This document shows, piece by piece, positions 15,187 to 24,424 of a DNA stretch of 64,000 bases (position 1 is the stretch's first letter; each line of letters opens with the position of its first letter). The translations under genes were made by a program, and so were the position numbers. The stretch is from positions 1,426,001 through 1,490,000 of the forward strand of contig NC_017034.1 of the NCBI RefSeq assembly GCF_000251105.1, read 5' to 3'. A model generated the notes under the pieces. It searched no databases and was not told the DNA's origin. It saw only the letters and a program-made list of their open reading frames with translations. This DNA comes from Methanocella conradii HZ254. GTDB lineage: Archaea; Halobacteriota; Methanocellia; Methanocellales; Methanocellaceae.

Positions 15187-15282
15187 AGGCTCACCATATA
15201 AAAAAATAATCGCTTATGCTTAAATACTAATCGCTCATACGGAAATTTATCTCAAGGGACGATAAAAGGGAAAAGTTTACAG

Positions 15283-15354
15283 TGCGCCGGTCGGGGATCG
15301 AACCCGGGTTTAGGGCTTGGAAAGCCATAGTGATAACCACTACACTACCGGCGC
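15283..15354 (-). tRNA. tRNA-Gly (anticodon UCC)
   Basis: 72 nt. Acceptor strands GCGCCGG / CCGGCGC pair fully with discriminator A. The T arm is GGGTTCGATCCC and the anticodon loop TTTCCAA gives UCC. There is no intron and no encoded CCA. It lies at the boundary between the accessory island (7.1-15.2 kb) and the core genes, a common integration site, though no attachment-site repeat was seen. Confidence 0.95.
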
Positions 15355-15485
15355 GAGTTCACAAGTGCAGACACCTAATTGCATTAATGCTATATAAAAA
15401 TTTTGCCACGTCTAAGCCCAAGAAGAAAGCTTAATGAACACCTAGCTATGTATTATGCAAAAGAATGGTTAATAGAGGTCATACG

Positions 15486-16760
15486 ATGATCAGGCAGCTT
15501 TATGGCGTCGACGACGGCGCGCTGGAGGAGGTATTCAAACGAAGGGCCGGAATCTCAACGGCAATGGAAAGCGCAAGGCGGGTCGCCGAAGACGTCAGGG
15601 CGGGAGGGGACGCGGCCGTAAGAAAGTACACAAAAGAGTTCGACGGCGTAGAGCTAAGAGGCCTGGAAGTGACAGAGGATGAGATGTACAATGCCGTGGA
15701 GCTGATAGACTACGAGACCATTGGCCACCTCGAGACGGCCATCGCTAACATAGAGGCGTTCCACTCGCTCCAGAGGCCTGCAGGGGACATGTGGCTCACC
15801 GAGATATCGCCGGGAATAAGGCTCGGCCAGAAGTTCACTCCCCTTCAGCGGGTTGGAGCCTACATTCCCGGTGGAACGGCCTCATATCCTTCTACGGCGC
15901 TCATGCTCATAGTCCCCGCGAAGGTCGCGGGGGTGCCTGAGGTTATAGCGTGCACGCCACCCCGCAAGGACGGCACGGTCCATCCTTTGACCCTTGCAGC
16001 GCTCGACATGGCCGGGGCGGACCGCGTCTTCAAGGTGGGGGGCGTACAGGCCATCGCGGCGATGGCGTACGGCACCCAGAGCATACCCAGGGTGGAGAAG
16101 ATCGTCGGGCCGGGCAACGTCTACGTCACGGCTGCTAAAATTTACGTGCGGGACACGGTGGAGATAGACATGCCGGCGGGGCCGAGCGAGATAGTGGTCA
16201 TAGCGGATGACACGGCAAATCCTTCTTATATCGCCGCCGACATGATAGCCCAGGCCGAGCACGACGTCAATGCGATGTCAATCCTGCTGACGCCTTCTGA
16301 GCTGCTGGCTGAGGCCGTGGACATCGAGATAGAAAAGCAAAAGGAGACCGCTTCGAGGAGACACATCATCGAGAAGGCGGCGATGGGCATCTACGTGGTT
16401 GACGATATAGAGGTCGCGGCAGGGGTGTGCGACCGCATCGCCCCTGAGCACGTCGAGGTCATGGTTCGCGACCCGATGCTGGTGCTCAACAGGCTGCACA
16501 ACGCGGGCACTATATACCTGGGCGAATACGCACCCGTGGCGGCGGGCGACTATGCGAGCGGCGCAAACCACGTCCTGCCCACCGGCGGCTATGCGAGGGT
16601 TTTCTCAGGGATGAATACGATGCAGTTCATAAAGACTACCAGCGTCCAGGCCATCGAGAGGGAAGGCCTGGAGAGCATAAAAGACACTATCATCGCCCTT
16701 GCGAGCATCGAGGGCTTAGACGCACACGCCAGGTCAGTTTCTAAGAGGTTCGAACAATGA
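15486..16760 (+). CDS. hisD: Histidinol dehydrogenase
   Basis: 424 aa, the usual length. It carries out the last two oxidations of histidine synthesis, L-histidinol to histidine, with NAD+ and Zn2+. Visible family motifs include RVGAYIPGGTASYPSTALM, KIVGPGNVYVTAAK, DMPAGPSEIVVIAD, the metal/catalytic region MIAQAEHDVNAMS and IAPEHVEV. I start at ATG 15486, which has AGAGGT 6 nt upstream; the in-frame ATG at 15465 has none. The stop overlaps the aspS start by 4 bp, so translation is coupled. hisI lies separately at 39.4 kb. Confidence 0.96.
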   Translation: MIRQLYGVDDGALEEVFKRRAGISTAMESARRVAEDVRAGGDAAVRKYTKEFDGVELRGLEVTEDEMYNAVELIDYETIGHLETAIANIEAFHSLQRPAGDMWLTEISPGIRLGQKFTPLQRVGAYIPGGTASYPSTALMLIVPAKVAGVPEVIACTPPRKDGTVHPLTLAALDMAGADRVFKVGGVQAIAAMAYGTQSIPRVEKIVGPGNVYVTAAKIYVRDTVEIDMPAGPSEIVVIADDTANPSYIAADMIAQAEHDVNAMSILLTPSELLAEAVDIEIEKQKETASRRHIIEKAAMGIYVVDDIEVAAGVCDRIAPEHVEVMVRDPMLVLNRLHNAGTIYLGEYAPVAAGDYASGANHVLPTGGYARVFSGMNTMQFIKTTSVQAIEREGLESIKDTIIALASIEGLDAHARSVSKRFEQ

Positions 16761-18061
16761 AGAGGACGCACTACTCAAAGGACATCACGCCGGACATGAA
16801 CGGCTCGACGGTCGTCATCAACGGCTGGGCGCACGAGATAAGGGACTTCGGAGGGTTATCGTTTCTCATCGTAAGGGATAGGGAAGGGCTGGTACAGGTT
16901 ACCATGCCAAAGAAGAAGGTGGCGAAGGAGATCATAGACACGGTTAAGGGGCTGAGCAGGGAGTCGGTTGTCTCGGTAAAGGGCGAGGTGAAGGCGATGG
17001 AGAAGGCTCCCAACGGCTACGAGGTCATCCCCACGGCTGTCGAGATTCTGGCCAGGTCTGAGGCGCCCCTCCCGCTGGACCCTACTGGCAAGGTGCCCGC
17101 CGACCTGGACACGAGGCTCGACTCCCGTTTCATGGACCTGAGAAGCCCCGAGGTCACGGCCGTGTTCTACGTGCGGGCGTACATGATAAGAGGCATAAGG
17201 GAGTACCTGTCATCCCAGGGCTGCCTTGAGATATCCACTCCGAAAATCGTGGCCACTGCTACTGAGGGGGGCACTGAGTTGTTCCCCATATCATACTTCG
17301 AGCGCGAGGCCTTCCTGAACCAGAGCCCCCAGCTTTATAAGCAGATGATGATGGCAGGGGGCATGGATCGCGTCTACGAGATTGGCCCCATATTCAGGGC
17401 TGAGGAGCACGCCACCCGCAAACATCTGAATGAGGCCACGTCCATCGACGTTGAGCTATCATTCGCTACTCATGAGGATGCGATGCAGCTTCTCGAGAAC
17501 ACGGTGGCCTATGCATATGCATACGTAAAGGAGCGTTGCCGGCCGCAGCTAAAGGCCTTAAACCTGGATCTCCAGGTCCCGGGGACGCCGTTCAAGCGGT
17601 TAAGCTACAGGGAGGCCATCGAGATAGCCCGGCAGGACCCTGAGTGCGCAGGCCTGGAGTACGGCGACGACCTGTCGACGCAGGCGGAGCACGTCGTCGG
17701 GCAGGCCATAGGCGAGCACTACTTCATCGTTGACTGGCCAGCTAATATCAGGGCTTTCTACTCGCAGCCATGCGATGACGACCCATCTATATGCAAGGCT
17801 TTTGACCTCATGCACCCGCGCATGGAGCTCGCCTCCGGGGCGCAGCGTGAGCATCGTTATGAAAGGCTCGTAAAGAAGATGGTGGAGAAAAACCTGGACC
17901 CTGAGAGCTTTAAATTTTATTTGGACTCGTTCAGGTATGGCATGCCTCCGCACGCTGGCTGGGGCATGGGGGCGGAGCGGCTGCTTCAGACCATGCTAAA
18001 CTTGAACAACATCCGTGAAGCCGTCCTTTTCCCCAGGGACAGGGTGCGGCTCACCCCATGA
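16757..18061 (+). CDS. aspS: Aspartyl-tRNA synthetase, archaeal type (non-discriminating signature)
   Basis: 434 aa class II synthetase. An OB-fold anticodon domain fills about residues 15-110; the catalytic domain carries motif 2 (FRAEEHATRKHLNEATSIDV) and motif 3 (GWGMGAERLLQTML). The anticodon domain has His26 (GWAHEIRD) and Pro85 (KAPNGYE). I recall His26 and a Pro near 84-85 as the mark of enzymes that also charge tRNA-Asn, against Trp26 and Lys85 in specific ones. That would imply an Asp-tRNA-Asn amidotransferase elsewhere in the genome. Start overlaps hisD (ATGA). Confidence 0.95.
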   Translation: MKRTHYSKDITPDMNGSTVVINGWAHEIRDFGGLSFLIVRDREGLVQVTMPKKKVAKEIIDTVKGLSRESVVSVKGEVKAMEKAPNGYEVIPTAVEILARSEAPLPLDPTGKVPADLDTRLDSRFMDLRSPEVTAVFYVRAYMIRGIREYLSSQGCLEISTPKIVATATEGGTELFPISYFEREAFLNQSPQLYKQMMMAGGMDRVYEIGPIFRAEEHATRKHLNEATSIDVELSFATHEDAMQLLENTVAYAYAYVKERCRPQLKALNLDLQVPGTPFKRLSYREAIEIARQDPECAGLEYGDDLSTQAEHVVGQAIGEHYFIVDWPANIRAFYSQPCDDDPSICKAFDLMHPRMELASGAQREHRYERLVKKMVEKNLDPESFKFYLDSFRYGMPPHAGWGMGAERLLQTMLNLNNIREAVLFPRDRVRLTP

Positions 18062-18065
18062 TTTT

Positions 18066-18662
18066 TTATTTTATGAAGGGTATTTTAAGGCTTGACACAA
18101 GCTCTGGCTTATAGAGGCATACTCCCACGGCTATCGCCACGATGATCGCTATTATGAGAAGCCCGATGAGCAGGCTTAGCCTTCTCTTCTTATGAGGCTT
18201 ATGCTCTCCTAGCGAGGCCATGGCTTTTACGGCGGCCTTTACGTCTTCTTCCGCTGGAGGCCTCTTCTCTTCCGGCCCCTCAAAGCACGTATCTGGCTGC
18301 TTATTAACGGCTGATGGCTCTGCCTCCTCAGGCTCCACAGCTTTATTTGTCTCCTTTCCTGGCCGCGGCGATGACACGATTAGGCTAGAAATGGCCCTTT
18401 CTTTCTTGCGTGCACCGGGTAAGGGCTTTCCTTCCGGCTCCACCTCTACATAATATTTAGAGGCGCTACCCATGTCAGAAGTGACGAGGTAGTACGCCCT
18501 TCCCTGCCCGTCCGTGTAAAGCTCCTCTTCGCTATACTCTATCCTGCCCTCATATAGGAAGCTGCCCCCCTCATCGCTAACGAGGCGATAAGCCTCCAGG
18601 CCATTGCTCTTATACATTTTTGGCTTAAACAAACCTCTTCCCCGCCGAATAGTATATCGCAT
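18066..18662 (-). CDS. Hypothetical tail-anchored membrane protein
   Basis: 198 aa, not recognised. A soluble N-terminal region of about 90 residues (YRLVSDEGGSFLYEGRIEYS, AYYLVTSDMGSASKYYVEVE) is followed by a low-complexity Pro/Glu/Lys linker. After a basic stop-transfer-like HKPHKKRRL comes a single membrane helix (LIGLLIIAIIVAIAVGVCLY), leaving a short tail. Topology: cytosolic domain, C-terminal anchor. It ends 4 bp from aspS on the other strand (convergent). Confidence 0.7.
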   Translation of the reverse strand: MRYTIRRGRGLFKPKMYKSNGLEAYRLVSDEGGSFLYEGRIEYSEEELYTDGQGRAYYLVTSDMGSASKYYVEVEPEGKPLPGARKKERAISSLIVSSPRPGKETNKAVEPEEAEPSAVNKQPDTCFEGPEEKRPPAEEDVKAAVKAMASLGEHKPHKKRRLSLLIGLLIIAIIVAIAVGVCLYKPELVSSLKIPFIK

Positions 18663-18746
18663 GGTCTATTTTACTGTTATTCATTAAATTTCATATCATT
18701 TGTGGAGGCCCTATAGAATGAGCAAAAGATATATCATCCGTAAAAA

Positions 18747-18792
18747 TGTACATAATTGTACTATATTATACTATATGATTATTGTATGTACT
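18747..18792 (+). promoter_or_regulatory. Candidate TRP boxes (TrpY operator) and promoter of trpB2
   Basis: TGTACA at 18747-18752, TGTACT at 18757-18762 and TGTACT at 18787-18792, with the A/T-rich TATATTATACTATATG between them as the likely TATA element. In Methanothermobacter the repressor TrpY binds TGTACA boxes and controls both the trp operon and trpB2 (recalled). The same half-sites here, overlapping the promoter of the same gene, suggest tryptophan control. GAGGTGAGCGC just before the ATG at 18820 contains the ribosome-binding site. Confidence 0.6.
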
Positions 18793-18819
18793 ATCATTTG
18801 AGGCGTTAGAGGTGAGCGC

Positions 18820-20154
18820 ATGGCCGATAATAGCGAGGCAAAGGCGAGAGAGGCCATAAAGGTCACGCTGGACGTAGACGAGATCCCGAAGAAGTGGTAC
18901 AACATCGTGGCGGATATACCGGGTGGATTGCCTCCCGCTTTACACCCCGGGACTAAAGAGCCGCTAAAGCCTTCAGAGTGGGAGGCCATTTTCCCTAAGG
19001 GGCTTATCAGGCAGGAGCTCTCCACCGAGCGCTTCATCGACGTGCCTGACGAGGTGAGGGAGGCCCTTGCCAGGATAGGCAGGCCGACGCCGCTGTATCG
19101 CGCCTCTCGCCTGGAAAAGGCCCTGGGCACGCCTGCGAGAATATACTATAAGCGGGAGGACCTCTCCCCAACTGGCTCACATAAGCCTAACACTGCGATA
19201 GCGCAGGCATACTTTAACTTTATCGAGGGCGTCGACCACCTCACGACCGAGACGGGGGCGGGCCAGTGGGGCTCCGCCTTGAGCTCCGCTGCAGCTTACT
19301 TTGGCATGAAGTGTACGGTATTTATGGTAAAATCCTCCTATGACCAGAAGCCATACAGGAAGTACGTCATGAAGCTGTACGGTGCCGACGTTTACGCCTC
19401 GCCAAGCGACCGCACCGAGTTCGGGAGAAAAACGCTGGAAAAAGACCCGGGCTGTGCGGGAAGCCTGGGCATAGCTATCAGCGAGGCCATAGAGCTCGCA
19501 GTCAATAGCCCCAACACCAAGTACTCGCTGGGCAGCGTGCTCAACCACGTCATGCTTCACCAGACTGTCATCGGCCAGGAAGCCCAGAAGCAGCTCGCCA
19601 TGATAGACGAGAAGCCTGATAAGATGATAGCCTGCGTGGGCGGCGGAAGCAACTTCGCGGGCTTCACGTTTCCATTCATATACGAAAAGCTCAAAGGCAA
19701 GAACGACGCCCGTTTCATCGCCGTCGAGCCCGAGAGCGTCCCCTCGTTGACGGGGATTAAGAGTGGCAGGTCAAGGTATGATTATGACTTCGGGGACACC
19801 GCAGGCATGACCCCCCTTCTTAAGATGTACACGCTAGGCCACGACTTCATGCCCGATCCCATCCACGCAGGAGGCTTAAGGTACCATGGCATGGCCCCGA
19901 CCGTGTCCGCCCTCTACGATAAGGGCATCATAGATGCCGAGGCCCTGCCCCAGGATGAGACCTTCGTCGCGGGCGAGCTTTTCACCCGCACGGAGGGCAT
20001 AATACCCGCGCCCGAGTCCTGCCACGCCATAGCCTCGGCCATTCGGCACGCCAGGGAGTGCAAGCGCCTTAATAAAGAAGAGGTGATAGTCTTCAACCTG
20101 AGTGGCCACGGGCTGCTTGACCTACAGAATTATGCGACGATGCTTGGCATGTAA
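18820..20154 (+). CDS. trpB2: Tryptophan synthase beta chain-like protein TrpB2
   Basis: 444 aa, longer than canonical TrpB (about 400) as in the TrpB2 group. PLP-binding lysine is K122 in KREDLSPTGSHKPNTA; the phosphate-binding loop is GGGSNFAGF; the ETGAGQWG motif lies near residue 145. It joins indole and serine (or, in some archaea, may use phosphoserine or act in salvage). No trpA is adjacent, which fits the stand-alone TrpB2 arrangement. The N-terminal extension KWYNIVADIPGGLPPALHPG is typical of the group. Confidence 0.93.
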   Translation: MADNSEAKAREAIKVTLDVDEIPKKWYNIVADIPGGLPPALHPGTKEPLKPSEWEAIFPKGLIRQELSTERFIDVPDEVREALARIGRPTPLYRASRLEKALGTPARIYYKREDLSPTGSHKPNTAIAQAYFNFIEGVDHLTTETGAGQWGSALSSAAAYFGMKCTVFMVKSSYDQKPYRKYVMKLYGADVYASPSDRTEFGRKTLEKDPGCAGSLGIAISEAIELAVNSPNTKYSLGSVLNHVMLHQTVIGQEAQKQLAMIDEKPDKMIACVGGGSNFAGFTFPFIYEKLKGKNDARFIAVEPESVPSLTGIKSGRSRYDYDFGDTAGMTPLLKMYTLGHDFMPDPIHAGGLRYHGMAPTVSALYDKGIIDAEALPQDETFVAGELFTRTEGIIPAPESCHAIASAIRHARECKRLNKEEVIVFNLSGHGLLDLQNYATMLGM

Positions 20155-20195
20155 AATGAATTTTATTTAGGCCTTGCTGGCGTGCTCCGGGAGGC

Positions 20196-21101
20196 CTATT
20201 TTATGGCTTTTTTGCCCCCGTCCTTGCTCAAGAGCACGACTCTGCTGAGCTCCACGTCCGATGCCAGCCTGTACCCCGCCACGTCCGCCACTTTTTTGGA
20301 GAAGGCCATGACTTCTTCGTGCTTTGGCATGGCATCCCTGGGCAGCCTGTTCCTGCTATAGCCCAGGTGCATGTACGCCTTCACCTCAACGTAGTCGGGC
20401 ATGGCTTTCTTTATAAGGGCCGCATAGCCTTCAGGGTCCTTCATGTTGACCCCCTTCACCAGGGTAAGCCTTATCGCCCTTCTGTTTTTTCGAGCGCCCA
20501 GCACTTCGAGGGACTCGCTAACCTTATCCCACAAATCAACCGCCGGGTTGCAGGCCTTCATGTAGGTCTCCCTGTCTGGAGCGTCCAGCGACATGTAAAG
20601 CTGGCTTGGGGTGACTTTTTCGAGGGCTTCGGGGCGGGTTCCGTTGGTCACGATAAAGGTGGACATCCCCATATTGCTCAACTGATGCACGAGCTCATCT
20701 AGGTAAGGGTATAATGTGGGCTCCCCCACAAGAGATATGGCAGCATGCTTAGGCTTAAAAGCCTCCTCCCATCGCTGCTTATCGGACTCGAGGATGCCGC
20801 CGTAGCCGGTTATGAAACGCCGCTGCTCCCTGAGACAGCCCTCTATGATGGCCTCAGGGCGGTCCCACGCCTTAACGGCAAAGGGCTCCTCAACCGGCCT
20901 CCAGCAATGCAGGCACCTCTGATTACAGGCGATACAAGGAGTCATCTGCATGCAAAGGTGAGAGCTTATGCCATAAAAATGGGACTTATAGCATGCGCCT
21001 CTCCCCTTTAAAGAACGCCCAAGCCACAGGCATGGCTTGATGGCGCTATGCCCGCCAACTATATGGTAGCCCTGCTTTTTTAGTAGCTCGATTAGAGACA
21101 C
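20196..21101 (-). CDS. taw1: 4-demethylwyosine synthase
   Basis: 301 aa radical-SAM enzyme that condenses pyruvate with N1-methylguanosine-37 of tRNA-Phe to form the wyosine ring. The radical SAM cluster is C59-x3-C63-x2-C66 (CNQRCLHC). A second set C24, C37, C50 has the same 13-residue spacing as the extra 4Fe-4S site of Taw1. SLVGEPTLYPYLDELV and FIVTNGTRPEAL are family motifs. It is the last gene of a four-gene operon that otherwise encodes membrane proteins, starting 9 bp after the 731-aa gene. Confidence 0.94.
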   Translation of the reverse strand: MSLIELLKKQGYHIVGGHSAIKPCLWLGRSLKGRGACYKSHFYGISSHLCMQMTPCIACNQRCLHCWRPVEEPFAVKAWDRPEAIIEGCLREQRRFITGYGGILESDKQRWEEAFKPKHAAISLVGEPTLYPYLDELVHQLSNMGMSTFIVTNGTRPEALEKVTPSQLYMSLDAPDRETYMKACNPAVDLWDKVSESLEVLGARKNRRAIRLTLVKGVNMKDPEGYAALIKKAMPDYVEVKAYMHLGYSRNRLPRDAMPKHEEVMAFSKKVADVAGYRLASDVELSRVVLLSKDGGKKAIK

Positions 21102-21110
21102 TGCCGCTCC

Positions 21111-23306
21111 TTATGCCTTTAACGCTTTTTTGATGAACTGTACGACCTCTTTTGTCGTCAGGAAGATTATCAGAGTTATAGGCACCATGAGAGTATAAAA
21201 ATTTAGCCCTATGCTGAAGGGCAGGGCGAGCAGCGTCGAAACCACCGTCAATATGGCCACGCTTATCCCGAACGCTACGACAAGCCTTTCGACGATGGTC
21301 AGCCTCGAGTCCCACCCGAGCGTCCTCGTTATGTTGTAGCCCGGGAGGATGAGAAGGTACAGAAGGGCTGCGAAGAATGCGAGCCAATCTAGAGGGCTAA
21401 TCTCCATGTTATGTGTCTCCTCTTGCGTGGCGGCTCCCGCCACCTCGTAAATCCTCACGCCATCCTTATCGTAGGCGAGCCGGAAATACCGCTCATCCTG
21501 GAGCGCCGACGTGAACGGGTGCTGCGACTCCCTGTCGCCGACCAGGACGTAGCTTACCCTATATTGAGACAGCCTGCTATATAGCTCTTCGGGGTCCGTT
21601 ATGCCCATGATGGCGTACGCATCGGATTGATGGTCAACATTGTGGTACTGTAACGTATAAATTTCGCCCGAATAAGCCACATCCCTTCCCGTGACCACCG
21701 GCACGCGCGGGAAGAATCCTGGCTCTTCGTATATTATTGCGTCCTTTGGCGTGCTCTCCTTAAGCCAGACAAGGGCGTCGTATTCGGCAGACGACGCGTG
21801 CACGTATGACGAGCTATTATAGTACCCGACCAGTATGGCGGTTGAAGGCACCATTAATACTATGACAGCGGCCGCGACGCAGGTTTTTATCAGATTCCTT
21901 GAGGCAAGCCAGCGGGATAAGGCCAGCCCTGCGAACAGCGAGACCGGCAGCGCCATATAGACTAAAAACCTGTACGTGTTAACGGTCGCGGGAAGCTCCA
22001 CCACGTTAAGCAGTATGAAGTTGAGGGCGGCGAAAAGGATGAGAAGGCGGGACGCCTCATCGTCTCTCGTCAGGTACATGCCGTAAATCGCAAAAGGCAC
22101 GAGGAGGCCGATAGAGGCCAGGATGGTGAGCGGCACGTCGGGGTTATGGCTTAGCACTACCTGCGAGGCATTTCCCTGCTGTAGCATGGATAGCTGGTAT
22201 AGCGATGCTATGGCGGCAGCGGCCATTGGCAAGGCTGTGACCACCACCTCATCGCCCTTACGCCTAAAAATTAGATAGAGAAACATCAGGCCCATTGCCA
22301 GCAATACAGGGAACGCAGTGATCATGTGGAAGAAGACGAGCGAAGCCAGGGCGAGGGCGGCCACAGCCGAATATGCCCACGACTTTTCCCTGATGGCTGC
22401 CAGGAAAGTTAAAAACCCGAAGGTCATCCCCAGCAGGCCGAAAGTCTGGGTCTGGGGCAGGAAGAAGAAGAGCGCCGTCGGGTCATACTTGAGCGACATG
22501 ATGCCAGGCCAGTCGTAGACTAGCTCTTTAAAGATGTCCGGAGCCGGGTTTTTTAGTATGAATACCTGGTAGGCGATGTAAGCCCACGATAGGCCCGAGG
22601 CTGCAACGTACAATGAAGAGGCGGCCAGGGCGTCCCGCTCCGACTTGAAGAGGAATAGCGCCAGCAGGTAAGCGTCAAGAAAGATGAGAGCGGACACAAG
22701 GGGGATCAATATTTTTAGGATGACGAACAGGTCAACGCCCGTGAGCAAGCCAAGCTCCCCCATGAGAAGCTGCATAAACCAGTTGTAGACTATATTATAG
22801 CCCGGCAGGTAGGGGTCCTCAAGCGGCATATGCGGGGAAGCTATATAGCGCTGGGCGGTTGACAGGAAAAAGTTCAGGTCGGAGGCGTGCGTCGTGCTGC
22901 ACACCAGCCCCTCGGGCGTCAGCGTGAACGTCTTAAGCGTGATGAAAAGCACCAGGGCGAATATGAAGAGCGCCACGCCCAGCACGGGCCACTGGAGCCG
23001 TGCATTCACGAGCTCGGCTTCCCTGTTTCGATTATATGCCGCTATTGCCAAAACCAGGAGCCCCAGGAGCACCGCTGTGGCGTGTGGCACGCCGGCGAGC
23101 CAGGCTACCAGGGCCGCAAGCGGAAAGGCCATTATAGAGAGCGTAAAGGAGTAGGCGGCCGCCTCGACGGCATCGAAACGCCGCTTCAGCGCCGCCAGCA
23201 TGGCAAATCCAGGCACGAATAAAAGGAGGGCTAGCTGTAGCGGCCCAAGGGGCAGCATCATCAAGAAGCCGGCGATGGCAAGCGCAGCCCAGTACCATTT
23301 TTTCAT
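21111..23306 (-). CDS. Multi-pass membrane protein with C-terminal soluble module, GT-C glycosyltransferase-like
   Basis: 731 aa. About 14 membrane helices. The first loop after helix 5 holds CSTTHASDLNFFLSTAQ and PYLPGYNIVYNWFMQLL, where Asp in a loop after an early helix fits lipid-linked sugar transferases of the GT-C fold. A soluble module at roughly 520-640 (KDAIIYEEPGFFPRVPV, VTGRDVAYSG, YRVSYVLVGDRE) recurs in two neighbouring genes. Three further helices close the protein. The substrate is unknown; a role in cell-surface or archaellin/pilin N-glycosylation is an inference. The start overlaps the upstream stop by 4 bp. Confidence 0.75.
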   Translation of the reverse strand: MKKWYWAALAIAGFLMMLPLGPLQLALLLFVPGFAMLAALKRRFDAVEAAAYSFTLSIMAFPLAALVAWLAGVPHATAVLLGLLVLAIAAYNRNREAELVNARLQWPVLGVALFIFALVLFITLKTFTLTPEGLVCSTTHASDLNFFLSTAQRYIASPHMPLEDPYLPGYNIVYNWFMQLLMGELGLLTGVDLFVILKILIPLVSALIFLDAYLLALFLFKSERDALAASSLYVAASGLSWAYIAYQVFILKNPAPDIFKELVYDWPGIMSLKYDPTALFFFLPQTQTFGLLGMTFGFLTFLAAIREKSWAYSAVAALALASLVFFHMITAFPVLLAMGLMFLYLIFRRKGDEVVVTALPMAAAAIASLYQLSMLQQGNASQVVLSHNPDVPLTILASIGLLVPFAIYGMYLTRDDEASRLLILFAALNFILLNVVELPATVNTYRFLVYMALPVSLFAGLALSRWLASRNLIKTCVAAAVIVLMVPSTAILVGYYNSSSYVHASSAEYDALVWLKESTPKDAIIYEEPGFFPRVPVVTGRDVAYSGEIYTLQYHNVDHQSDAYAIMGITDPEELYSRLSQYRVSYVLVGDRESQHPFTSALQDERYFRLAYDKDGVRIYEVAGAATQEETHNMEISPLDWLAFFAALLYLLILPGYNITRTLGWDSRLTIVERLVVAFGISVAILTVVSTLLALPFSIGLNFYTLMVPITLIIFLTTKEVVQFIKKALKA

Positions 23307-24424
23307 GGCTTCACCTTTAGCACGTCAAGGCCTATGGCATCGAGGAGGGCGTACATGCCGAAGCCTGCGATGATTATTGCAATTTGCACGAAGAACGTGA
23401 AGAACCTGTCCATGAAGATGTGGATGCCGAGCTTATCGTTAAACGTGAGCAGAAGGGTGATGGCGGCCCAGGCGAACATCAGGAGCGCCGCGTCGATGGT
23501 GATGGTGCAGCCATACTCGCCTTCGGCCTTTTTACTATTGCCAATGCTTGAGGCTATATACGCTACGCCGATGGCGAAGAAGGGCAGGACGAAAACGCCA
23601 GTCCTGAGGAAGAGGGGCAGGTCGACGACGTTGCCCTCCCGATAGACGACCTGGGCGATGCCGGAGAGGCTTATCGTGCCCAGCGTGTATAGCTGCCAGA
23701 GGCCGTATGTGAAGCACGCCGCCATTATTGGAACAAGGCACCAGAGAGCGATGCTGAGAGGCTCCTTGTACCCGCCTTTTTTCCTATAGAAGTCCCACCC
23801 AGCCCTTGCGAGCTGGAACGCCATGTACGCCCCTATGACCGCCGCAAGCGTGGCCAGCGTCATCTGGTGGGTGAGGGCCGTGATTGCGGCGCCAATGGCC
23901 GCAATCGGCCAATCCCTGCGTATGACGAAGTACAGGGTGAATGGCACCATGAACAGCCCTAAAAGCTCGGGCAGGGGGCGAATCGTGAATATGGTTATCT
24001 CAGGGGACATGAGGAAGAAGAATGCGGCGAAGAGGGCGACGTAAAGGTTACAGCTCAAGCGGTAAGCGACCGCGAACATGGCGAGCAGGACGAATATGGC
24101 AATAGTGATCGTCATGAGGCCGGACATGACCATCGGGTCTATTCCCGTGGCCACCGACATGGAGGATATCAACAAGCGATAGGCGGGCACGTAGAAGTTG
24201 GGGAAGCCTCCGCCATAGGACAGCTCGTACCTTGGATAGTGCCCCGTCAGGATTGTCTCGCGCTCGATGCCGACATGGTACATCGTATTCCCGTATGTAG
24301 GCACCACGAAGCTATTTATGACGCCCATGCGGTACCATAGCGCCACGAGCACTATGAGTATGAGCGCCCCCATGAACCAATACTTCTTAGCAGACCCCAG
24401 AAGCCTCTCCAATGCATCGCTCAT
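23303..24424 (-). CDS. Membrane protein, GT-C-like half without soluble module
   Basis: 373 aa, about 9 helices. The first outward loop has VPTYGNTMYHVGIERETILT and YPRYELSYGGGFPNFYVPAY, the position where GT-C enzymes carry catalytic Asp; here an Asn or His replaces it (GNTMYH), so activity is uncertain. It lacks the soluble C-terminal module of its neighbours. That module appears instead as a separate gene just upstream (24421-24969). 4-bp overlaps on both sides show tight coupling. Confidence 0.72.
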   Translation of the reverse strand: MSDALERLLGSAKKYWFMGALILIVLVALWYRMGVINSFVVPTYGNTMYHVGIERETILTGHYPRYELSYGGGFPNFYVPAYRLLISSMSVATGIDPMVMSGLMTITIAIFVLLAMFAVAYRLSCNLYVALFAAFFFLMSPEITIFTIRPLPELLGLFMVPFTLYFVIRRDWPIAAIGAAITALTHQMTLATLAAVIGAYMAFQLARAGWDFYRKKGGYKEPLSIALWCLVPIMAACFTYGLWQLYTLGTISLSGIAQVVYREGNVVDLPLFLRTGVFVLPFFAIGVAYIASSIGNSKKAEGEYGCTITIDAALLMFAWAAITLLLTFNDKLGIHIFMDRFFTFFVQIAIIIAGFGMYALLDAIGLDVLKVKP

